In this document: positions 1 through 5,204 of the stretch, in pieces | Layout: every line of letters begins with the position of its first letter | Numbering within the stretch: the first letter of the stretch is position 1 | Source of the DNA: Candidatus Poribacteria bacterium | GTDB lineage: Bacteria > Poribacteria > WGA-4E > DTYX01 | Direction: 5' to 3' | Length of the DNA: 6,147 nucleotides | Assembly (NCBI GenBank): GCA_012961655.1 | Contig: DTYX01001160.1 | Coordinates: 1-6,147, forward strand | Notes under the pieces: generated by a model | The model's database searches: none | Told to the model about the DNA's origin: nothing | The model's input: only the letters and a program-made list of their open reading frames with translations | Position numbers and translations under genes: made by a program

Positions 1-54
1 CGTCAAACAGAGCAATTCACAAACTCTGCAAGACGCCTTTTAAAAATGAAATAG
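1..54 (+). CDS. Possible 3' end of an upstream gene (partial, unidentified)
   Basis: The first reading frame is open from the left edge to a TAG at 52-54 and would encode a 17-residue tail ending in ARRLLKMK. The basic, amphipathic ending looks like a normal bacterial C-terminus, but the piece is too short to assign to a family. Another frame is open from base 3 to 173, so the choice of frame is uncertain. No start lies in the window. If it is real, it converges on the small Cys-rich gene at 337-657. Confidence 0.25.
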   Translation, partial: RQTEQFTNSARRLLKMK

Positions 55-336
55 AGACAAAAATATCCCTTGATGTTCCCGCTGTTACTCCCCCCACAAA
101 ATGCAATAATGATGCGAGTTTCGAGGAATTGAGGGTTTTAAAACATTATGGATTATGTCATCATGGGATATGAATGAAAGCATTTTTTTCCTCCCTATCT
201 ACCTTCAGACAATTTACGAAGTAAACTATCAAAATATTATATATTAGGGTGGGCTAACTCAATGGGACGGATGCCGTCTGCCCCATCTCTATCTGAATCG
301 GTCGGAAAATGCCCCAAATACAAGTAGGAGATGGAA
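55..336. other. AT-rich intergenic stretch with one hairpin
   Basis: No ORF with a credible start and ribosome site is seen on either strand. The one clear structure is at 262-286: a perfect 5-bp stem (GACGG at 266-270 with CCGTC at 274-278, 3-base loop) flanked by ATGG/CCAT arms at 262-265 and 283-286. No T-run follows on either strand, so it is not a standard intrinsic terminator, although it sits about 50 bases past the end of the minus-strand gene. A good AGGAG at 326-330 precedes an ATG at 339, but that frame stops after six codons. Confidence 0.4.
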
Positions 337-657
337 TTATGAATAATAAACCTCTTTAACTTTACCTGTTCCTTCACATTCGTCACATTTTTTAATCTCG
401 CCACTACTAAGAACAGATTTATAAGTGGGTTCCCACCAACCTACAGTTTCATAACTCCCAGGTCCTCCGGGAAAGGGATGCCTAGGTACTTTCCGGCGCC
501 TAGTACGCCATTCAAAATAACCAAAACCTTTACATTCCTCGCATGTAACTAATCTGGTTTTTTGGGTAAGCGGACTAAGAGTACAACCACAATTAGGACA
601 TGATTTTGCGGTTGTACTCATGTCGTGACCGCAATCTTGGCACTTACCTAATGCCAT
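337..657 (-). CDS. Small zinc-ribbon protein with DnaJ-like CxxCxGxG pair
   Basis: This is a 106-residue cytoplasmic protein with no signal peptide or membrane segment. Residues 6-23 form a short zinc ribbon (C6, C9, C20, C23; CQDCG and CPNCG). Two DnaJ-type zinc-finger halves follow, CEECKGFG at 39-46 and CDECEGTG at 91-98. They are separated by about 45 residues that start very basic (RTRRRK at 51-56) and then become Gly/Pro/Trp rich. In DnaJ the CxxCxGxG repeats bind two zincs and contact unfolded protein. Here only one pair is present and there is no J domain, so a chaperone role is not shown; nucleic-acid or protein binding is equally possible. The ATG at 657 has no clear Shine-Dalgarno: the preceding bases are AT-rich. 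It is divergent from the ThDP enzyme gene, and its 5' leader would contain the inverted repeat at 666-685. The Cys pattern supports a real gene; the function is unknown. Confidence 0.8.
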   Translation of the reverse strand: MALGKCQDCGHDMSTTAKSCPNCGCTLSPLTQKTRLVTCEECKGFGYFEWRTRRRKVPRHPFPGGPGSYETVGWWEPTYKSVLSSGEIKKCDECEGTGKVKEVYYS

Positions 658-665
658 TTTTATTT

Positions 666-685
666 ATTGCACGAAATGGTGCAAT
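666..685. repeat. Perfect 7-6-7 inverted repeat in the divergent intergenic region
   Basis: ATTGCAC (666-672) and GTGCAAT (679-685) are perfect inverted arms around the 6-base spacer GAAATG. The centre lies 18 bases upstream of the minus-strand start at 657 and about 27 bases upstream of the candidate -35 of the plus-strand gene. The arm length and spacing resemble a dimeric-repressor operator. No T-run follows directly on either strand, so it is not a typical terminator. Its regulatory role is inferred from position and symmetry only. Confidence 0.4.
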
Positions 686-702
686 GAGTTATCATTTTTT
701 TC

Positions 703-731
703 TTGCATAGATTTTTCTGATATGCTATTAA
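703..731 (+). promoter_or_regulatory. Candidate sigma70-type promoter with extended -10
   Basis: TTGCAT (703-708) is followed after 17 bases by TATTAA (726-731). The -10 is preceded by TGC (723-725), which matches the TGn extended -10 motif. The -35 matches only the first three consensus bases and the -10 matches four of six, so the extended element would carry much of the strength. It would start transcription near 738, leaving a leader of about 80 bases before the ThDP gene. This is a prediction by eye in AT-rich DNA. Confidence 0.35.
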
Positions 732-789
732 GTAAAATGTGAAAGAAACTTTCTCTTCACTTTGCTTGAGGACAGACTTTACATTTTAC
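732..789 (+). repeat. Inverted repeat in the leader of the ThDP enzyme gene
   Basis: GTAAAATGT (732-740) is the exact reverse complement of ACATTTTAC (781-789). Pairing can continue inward to 743/778 with one G-U pair. Two alternative stems compete with it: GTGAA (739-743) with TTCAC (756-760), and TTTAC (785-789) with GTAAA (793-797), which reuses part of the long 3' arm. Mutually exclusive stems upstream of a start codon could act as an attenuator or translational switch. If transcription starts at the predicted site, however, most of the 5' arm would not be in the RNA. AT-rich DNA also makes such repeats by chance. Confidence 0.3.
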
Positions 790-805
790 CTTGTAAATTT
801 ACTTC

Positions 806-810
806 AGGAG
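806..810 (+). promoter_or_regulatory. Ribosome binding site setting the ThDP enzyme start
   Basis: AGGAG at 806-810 lies nine bases before the ATG at 820. It supports that start over the in-frame GTG at 739, which has no Shine-Dalgarno and lies near the predicted transcription start. The protein from 820 also aligns with the N-terminus of E. coli Gcl without an overhang. Confidence 0.75.
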
Positions 811-819
811 AAACGACAA

Positions 820-2499
820 ATGCCGAAGATATCAGTTGCAGAAGTTGTTGTAAAAATTTTAGAAGATGAAGGAGTTGAAGTTGTCTTTGGGATACCGGGA
901 GCAGCGATTAACCCCGTATACGGGGAATTGTCAAAATCTGAACAGATTAAACACTTCATCGCCCACCACGAAGAGGGAGCGTGTCACGCCGCCGATGGAT
1001 ATGCGCGCGCCAGCGGCAAGGTGGGATTCTGTCTATGCACCTCCGGGCCTGCTGCGACCAACTTTGTTACAGGTTTGTATACAGCACAGGTGGATTCAAT
1101 TCCTATCGTCGCCATAACTGGACAAAATGTCCGCGCCCAGCTCGGCAAACAGGCGTTCCAATCAGTTGAAATTGCAGAGATAGTAAAACCGGTGACGAAA
1201 AAAAGCTACTGCGTCATGGAGCCGAACCGCGTGCCGGGTGTCATGCGGGAGGCATTCAGGATTGCCCGCGAAGGCAGACCTGGGCCGGTTTTGATAGATT
1301 TGCCTTTAGATGTTCAGAAAGAGGAGATTGAATACGACCCGCAGTTGGATTCCAGCTTGGAAGTTTATGTTCCCGAACCGGATATGAGAAAGATTGAAAA
1401 AGCCATCGACATGATTTTGACTGCCGACGCTCCGGTGATGTTGTTAGGCGGGGGTGTGATAATCGCTGATGCGACGAAAGAATTCGCCGAATTAGCGGAA
1501 TATCTCTCGATTCCGGTCATCGCGACCTACATGGGCAAAGGCGGCATCCCCGCTGACCATCCACTTTATGCAGGACATATCGGCACGATGATAAACACCC
1601 CGTTTGGCCAAAAAACTTTCTTGGAATCAGACCTGATCTTGGGAGTCGGATGTCGATTCGTCGATAGACATACGGGAGATTTGGAGGTCTACACAAGAGG
1701 CAGAAAGTTCATTCATATCGACATCGAGCCGACCCAAATCGGCAAAATCATCCCGACGGAACTCGGGATTGTCTCGGACGCCAAAACGGCGCTGAACGCT
1801 TTGTTAGGCGTCGCCAAGCGCAAAACATCTCGCCAAGCGCCCTCAGAACGCGTAAAGCAGATTCCCTTCCTCCGCCAGCAGATGGCGCGGCGGTTGGATT
1901 TCGATGATGTTCCCATCAAACCGCAAAGGGTATTCAAGGAGATAAACGAGTTTTTCGATGAAGACACCATATTCACGACAGGTTGCGGGTTGAATCAAAT
2001 CTGGTCTGGACAATTCCAAGAAATTTACAAACCCCGAACTTATTTGGTCAGCGGATGCGCTGGAACATTGGGATTCGACATTCCAGCCGCCATCGGCGCA
2101 AAGATAGCTAAACCCGATAGCATGGCAGTAGCGGTGATGGGAGACGGCGGATTTTTGTTCATGGTCGAAGAGTTAGCGATGGCTTGTCAGTATAATATCC
2201 CCATCACGGTCATCCTCATCAACAACGGCGTGTTGAGCCTAATCCGGCAAAATCAGAAATACGCTTTAGGATTCCGTTACGCCATCGACCTGTGGTACGG
2301 CGGACATAACCCCGATTTCGTCAAAATCGCTGAGGGTTTCGGTTGTCATGCGGAACTTGTCGAAAACCCCGATGAAATCAGACCAGCTTTCCAACGCGCC
2401 GTGGATTCTCAAAAGCCGTCTGTTATAAATATTATCGTCGACCAGGAGACCGACGCGGCTATGGGACCGGCGCTGGATGCAATTAAGGAGTTTGATTAA
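820..2499 (+). CDS. Glyoxylate carboligase-like ThDP-dependent enzyme with canonical Glu51
   Basis: The protein has 559 residues and is cytoplasmic, with the three-domain layout of the acetolactate synthase/Gcl family. The Pyr domain (about 1-165) includes GIPGAAINP at 24-32. The central domain (about 190-330) includes RHTG at 283-286 and HIDIEPTQIG at 299-308. The PP domain (about 365-540) has the ThDP/Mg motif GDGGF at 441-445 with NN at 468-469. From memory of E. coli Gcl, HIDIEPTQIG, LGIVSDAK (315-322) and VPIKPQRV (364-371) are nearly identical to it and differ from acetolactate synthase. Gcl joins two glyoxylates to tartronate semialdehyde and CO2. The N-terminus is colinear with Gcl, but position 51 is Glu (HHEEG, 49-53), whereas Gcl is known for Val51; Glu is the usual cofactor-activating residue in other ThDP enzymes. 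The C-terminus is about 34 residues shorter than E. coli Gcl (593). No glyoxylate-pathway gene or acetolactate synthase small subunit lies nearby, so the 2-oxoacid substrate is uncertain. The family call is firm; the exact reaction is not. Confidence 0.93.
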   Translation: MPKISVAEVVVKILEDEGVEVVFGIPGAAINPVYGELSKSEQIKHFIAHHEEGACHAADGYARASGKVGFCLCTSGPAATNFVTGLYTAQVDSIPIVAITGQNVRAQLGKQAFQSVEIAEIVKPVTKKSYCVMEPNRVPGVMREAFRIAREGRPGPVLIDLPLDVQKEEIEYDPQLDSSLEVYVPEPDMRKIEKAIDMILTADAPVMLLGGGVIIADATKEFAELAEYLSIPVIATYMGKGGIPADHPLYAGHIGTMINTPFGQKTFLESDLILGVGCRFVDRHTGDLEVYTRGRKFIHIDIEPTQIGKIIPTELGIVSDAKTALNALLGVAKRKTSRQAPSERVKQIPFLRQQMARRLDFDDVPIKPQRVFKEINEFFDEDTIFTTGCGLNQIWSGQFQEIYKPRTYLVSGCAGTLGFDIPAAIGAKIAKPDSMAVAVMGDGGFLFMVEELAMACQYNIPITVILINNGVLSLIRQNQKYALGFRYAIDLWYGGHNPDFVKIAEGFGCHAELVENPDEIRPAFQRAVDSQKPSVINIIVDQETDAAMGPALDAIKEFD

Positions 2500-2606
2500 A
2501 TTGACATTGGAATAATGAGAAACCGAGCTTTTACCAAAAACTCTGTATTAGGAAACAACGTGCTGCAATTCAAAAAAGGACTCTTTTGACGATTTTGGCT
2601 TCATAA

Positions 2607-2845
2607 ACAGATGAATGGGATTACCTTTTATACCGAAGTGTTGAATGGAATGCAGCTTGAAATGAAGTCGCACGACTATCATCTGGTCCTCGGGTCAGGT
2701 TTTACGACGCACGCAGAAAAACTACTACACGCCGGAACCTGCACGATATGAGGCTTTCTCTGCACCAAATGATCGGGGCACAGGCAAAATCGAAATCCCT
2801 GAAGAAGTGACGAGTTCTCTCAGAAATGGGAGGAAATACTTGTAG
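2607..2845 (+). pseudogene. Decayed ORF remnant (unidentified) with stop and frameshift
   Basis: Protein-like sequence can be read across this stretch only with repairs. One frame runs from 2607 (TDEWDYLLYRSVEWN), has an in-frame TGA at 2658-2660, and continues as RLSSGPRVRFYDARRK to about 2720. The neighbouring frame then carries on as NYYTPEPARYEAF to a TAG at 2843-2845. The switch falls on the A-run at 2717-2721, and one additional A would join the two frames. An earlier in-frame stop lies at 2604-2606. The residue composition looks like a real protein C-terminus of roughly 80 residues, but I do not recognise the family. It lies between two intact genes and has no credible start. It may be a chance reading or a sequencing error; an old pseudogene is the likeliest explanation. 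Confidence 0.35.
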
Positions 2846-2863
2846 AGCCTGTGCTGAGTGTAG

Positions 2864-2973
2864 CGAAGTATCGAATTTCCAAATTCGACGATTAACGTCG
2901 AGATATACTCACTTCGTTCACCGCCTGCTCTCGAGCAAAGCGAAGGGACGACTTCGTCTTACGGAATCTCGAC
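2864..2973. repeat. Palindrome-dense intergenic element upstream of the M14 gene
   Basis: At least five perfect inverted pairs fall within 110 bases. TCGAATTT (2871-2878) pairs with AAATTCGA (2881-2888). TCGACG (2885-2890) pairs with CGTCGA (2896-2901). GTCGAGAT (2897-2904) pairs with ATCTCGAC (2966-2973) and encloses TGCTC/GAGCA (2926-2930, 2933-2937) and GACGA/TCGTC (2947-2951, 2954-2958). CGAAG and CTTCG alternate at 2864, 2912, 2941 and 2952. Some stems exclude others. The stretch could be a folded mRNA leader, a REP/MITE-like dispersed element, or a binding-site cluster. No transposase or flanking target duplication is visible. There is no T-run, so it is not a plain terminator. Confidence 0.45.
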
Positions 2974-2991
2974 CTACACAAGGACGGGAAA

Positions 2992-2996
2992 GGAGG
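2992..2996 (+). promoter_or_regulatory. Strong ribosome binding site for the M14 gene
   Basis: GGAGG at 2992-2996 lies within AAAGGAGGG (2989-2997). It is six bases from the ATG at 3003 and three bases from an adjacent ATG at 3000. The spacing favours 3003. It argues against the upstream in-frame ATG at 2826, which would force the palindrome cluster to be translated. Confidence 0.8.
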
Positions 2997-3002
2997 GACA
3001 TG

Positions 3003-4034
3003 ATGCAGATATTCAACACATATACCGAACCGCTTGAGCATATTGAACAGAAGGGCCACACACCACAGCTTCTGGGATATGCCCCCGATGGGGCGCCCCT
3101 TGTATCGGTCAAAAGCGGCGGAGAGAAGGAGCCGGCTATCTTCATCAGCGCCGGAAGTCATTCGACGGAGCAAGCCGGCGTCACCGCCGCTGTTGAACTA
3201 ATTGACCAACTCCATACCGAACATCAGGTTTACGTCATCCCCACGCGAGATGCGATGGGCATGAACGGCTTCGCCTATGTGTTGAGTCTGAGCCTGGGGG
3301 AGGAGCCCAATCTTGGTTCCATCGAAGATGTCCAAGCGGTTCTTAGGGAACATGGCGAAGTGCTCTACGAGGCCGACGAGACGCTTCTGGTCATCATCGG
3401 CGAGTATGGATATTCAACTCGCGGCCTTTACGGTCGATTCCGCAAAGAGGAGTCGTTCCTGGAACCGCTTAAAGGTCGCCGCATCTTTTTCCCCTCCCGC
3501 GCCGAAGGAGTGGAAGGAACAGCGCCGTGCCAGCGTGCTTACACACTCATCGTCAGTCCGGAGGGTGAAGCGCTCCACATCAACCGCTTCCACGATACGC
3601 CCTGGGCACCGGTGGAAGTGCGCTGTACCCGTCGCTTGATGGCTGAAATCCAGCCTGGCCTCACACTGGACCTGCACGAGTACGGTGGCAATGCCTTCTG
3701 GCTTTCCGCCCGTCATCAGCAGTGTGATGATGGCCAGATGTGGGAGGGTCGTATAGCCCATGAAATGATTCAAGCTGTTGCTCAGTCAGGGACAGAATTG
3801 GCGCCAGCGGACTATCTGCCTGGAGCGTTTTTCACAAAAGGTGAACGCGGCGTATTTTGGCTCCACGCACAAAAACGGGGAGAAGGCTTGAACTTGGCCG
3901 ATTTTGCAGCGAGTAAATACGGTCTCTCGTTCACCATCGAGACCGGTATGCAGAGGGGCTTTGAGCAACGAGTCCGCGCCGCCATGCTGGCGGCACAAAC
4001 TGCCGTGACGGTTTTTGAGCAACGCTATGCATAG
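3003..4034 (+). CDS. M14-family zinc carboxypeptidase/deacylase-like protein
   Basis: The protein has 343 residues, or 344 if the adjacent ATG at 3000 is used. It has no signal peptide or membrane segment, so it is probably cytoplasmic. The M14 metallopeptidase signature is present in order. HSTE at 53-56 supplies a His and a Glu zinc ligand, LDLHE at 222-226 supplies the third ligand (H225), and TIETG at 311-315 supplies the likely catalytic Glu (E313). INR at 193-195 matches the Asn-Arg pair that binds the substrate carboxylate in carboxypeptidases and in succinylglutamate desuccinylase/aspartoacylase relatives. The spacing between E56 and H225 is longer than in classic carboxypeptidase A, with an insert around residues 95-190. 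The family hydrolyses C-terminal peptide or N-acyl amino-acid bonds; the substrate here is unknown. The gene follows the palindrome cluster and sits 101 bases before the toroid-protein gene with no terminator between them, so co-transcription is plausible. It is complete, with no disrupted motif. Confidence 0.85.
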   Translation: MQIFNTYTEPLEHIEQKGHTPQLLGYAPDGAPLVSVKSGGEKEPAIFISAGSHSTEQAGVTAAVELIDQLHTEHQVYVIPTRDAMGMNGFAYVLSLSLGEEPNLGSIEDVQAVLREHGEVLYEADETLLVIIGEYGYSTRGLYGRFRKEESFLEPLKGRRIFFPSRAEGVEGTAPCQRAYTLIVSPEGEALHINRFHDTPWAPVEVRCTRRLMAEIQPGLTLDLHEYGGNAFWLSARHQQCDDGQMWEGRIAHEMIQAVAQSGTELAPADYLPGAFFTKGERGVFWLHAQKRGEGLNLADFAASKYGLSFTIETGMQRGFEQRVRAAMLAAQTAVTVFEQRYA

Positions 4035-4103
4035 GAACGAAACTCCCAGCCGAAAAATCTGGTGAAATATTACCATCGTATCTCGGCACGTTGTCATAAC
4101 GGC

Positions 4104-4113
4104 TTGCCGGCAA
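4104..4113. repeat. 10-bp perfect palindrome between the M14 and toroid genes
   Basis: TTGCCGGCAA is fully self-complementary and lies 22 bases ahead of the start at 4136. CGGC (4100-4103) can also pair with GCCG (4106-4109). No T-run follows, so it gives no reason to break a transcript between the two genes. It could be a small operator or a chance palindrome. Confidence 0.2.
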
Positions 4114-4135
4114 CTAGAAAACAACGAGGTGTCGA

Positions 4136-5131
4136 ATGCGCGAAAATTTCCTGGACAATCTCAGCCAACGCATCCATACATGGTCGGAATCTCTCTGGGA
4201 GTGGACGAGCGATGGGATTGGTGGATTCCGGATGAATCGTGAGACTGGAGTGAACCTGCTCAGCAGTACGGACATCGCCTGGATACGATATGCAATCGGT
4301 GAAAACGACGTAGGTGGCGCGGTTCGTCAAGCCTGGGTCGATTACTTGCAATCTCGACAGGATGAGCGCACCGGACGATACGAGTATGAGCCGCAAATTG
4401 GGGTCAAGCTTTCATCAGGCCATGCGTTCTGGCATACCGTCCGGTCACTCAAAATTCTGGGGGCGGATTTGAAGCATTTTCCGGCATATCTCAGCGATAT
4501 CATGTCGGTGCGCGGTCTTAAAGCATACTTCGATGGCATTGACTGGTCGTCCCCGTCCTCGAATCATCATAATGCGCTGGGGCTAGTGCCGGTGCTGGTC
4601 AGCTTAAACAACCCGGAATGGACGGAGGTGTTTTACGAGAAACTCGGTCTGCAACAGGACGAGCACACGGGCGTCTGGCCGAAGGGGCGCCCGACCAATA
4701 TCAGCCGAACCTTTGCGTATACATCTTTACACCTGGCGATAGGACGATTGCCGAAGATGCCCGAGAAGATTATCGATGCCATTCTCTCCCTCCAACGTGG
4801 CGATGGTTTCTGGGACACGGGGCCGGGGTTTTTGACGATGGATTCCGCATACCTGTTAACGCGACTGCCCAGACGGATACATCACCGACAGACTGAGGCT
4901 CTGGCAGCGCTTGGGCGGTTGCAAACGGCGATGGATTCTCTCATCGAACAGCGATTTGACGCCATCCTTGAGAACACCCACCAAACGCTTGCGGTTATCC
5001 AAACGTTCTCGCTCTTGCAAGAGGCGATGCCTGAGGCGTATCCAAGCAGGTTACCGTGGCGTTTCGATTGGGACAAGCCAGAACTTTACGACTCGACGAC
5101 CATTGCCGGTGGGTTTAGGAAATCGCTTTGA
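4136..5131 (+). CDS. Alpha/alpha-toroid (prenyltransferase/squalene-cyclase repeat-like) protein
   Basis: The protein has 331 residues with no signal peptide or clear membrane helix. Three spaced segments share a Q-(D/G)-TG-aromatic pattern like the repeats that end helix hairpins in alpha/alpha-toroid proteins: LQSRQDERTGRY (71-82), LGLQQDEHTGVW (170-181) and LSLQRGDGFW (217-226). A related Gly-Phe turn, GIGGFRMN, occurs at 27-34, and HAFWHTVRSLKILG (96-109) looks like an inner-barrel helix. The DxDD motif of squalene-hopene cyclases is absent and the protein is about half their length, so cyclase activity is not supported. A binding or polysaccharide-lyase-like toroid is also possible. The ATG at 4136 is preceded by GAGG (4126-4129) at six bases. 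It follows the M14 gene on the same strand at 101 bases and converges with the sulfatase. The fold call is moderate; the function is unknown. Confidence 0.7.
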   Translation: MRENFLDNLSQRIHTWSESLWEWTSDGIGGFRMNRETGVNLLSSTDIAWIRYAIGENDVGGAVRQAWVDYLQSRQDERTGRYEYEPQIGVKLSSGHAFWHTVRSLKILGADLKHFPAYLSDIMSVRGLKAYFDGIDWSSPSSNHHNALGLVPVLVSLNNPEWTEVFYEKLGLQQDEHTGVWPKGRPTNISRTFAYTSLHLAIGRLPKMPEKIIDAILSLQRGDGFWDTGPGFLTMDSAYLLTRLPRRIHHRQTEALAALGRLQTAMDSLIEQRFDAILENTHQTLAVIQTFSLLQEAMPEAYPSRLPWRFDWDKPELYDSTTIAGGFRKSL

Positions 5132-5132
5132 G

Positions 5133-5191
5133 GCCGCCTCGCTTTAGCGGCGGGGAGTATGTTAGCTTCAGTCCACGTCCGCCTCTGGACT
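5133..5191. repeat. Tandem hairpins in the convergent intergenic gap
   Basis: The 73-base gap between convergent stops contains CCGCC (5134-5138) with GGCGG (5149-5153), and AGTCCA (5170-5175) with TGGACT (5186-5191) around a 10-base loop. CGC/GCG at 5140-5142 and 5147-5149 offers an alternative inner stem. Neither hairpin has a proper T-run, so factor-independent termination is unproven. The position between two converging genes suits a two-way transcript end or mRNA-stabilising REP-like element. Confidence 0.35.
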
Positions 5192-5204
5192 ATCGAAGGA
5201 AAAG

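Noticed and set aside
3..173. Open frame of about 56 codons running in from the left edge
   Set aside because: It has no visible start or recognisable motif and could be a chance opening in AT-rich DNA.
262..286. Hairpin as terminator of the minus-strand zinc protein gene
   Set aside because: No T-run follows the stem in the direction of that gene, and it lies about 50 bases past the stop.
339..359. AGGAG followed by ATG on the plus strand
   Set aside because: The frame stops after six codons and overlaps the end of the minus-strand zinc protein gene.
739..819. GTG-initiated N-terminal extension of the ThDP enzyme
   Set aside because: No ribosome site precedes 739, it lies at the predicted transcription start, and the family N-terminus begins at the ATG at 820, which has AGGAG at good spacing.
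2501..2506. TTGACA directly after the ThDP gene as a promoter
   Set aside because: There is no acceptable -10 hexamer 15-19 bases downstream.
2826..3002. 58-59 residue N-terminal extension of the M14 protein
   Set aside because: The extension translates the palindrome cluster, has no ribosome site at 2826, and a near-perfect GGAGG sits just before the ATG pair at 3000/3003.
3414..4124. Long minus-strand open frames opposite the M14 gene
   Set aside because: They lie antisense to a gene with intact catalytic motifs and show no domain of their own, so they are shadow frames.
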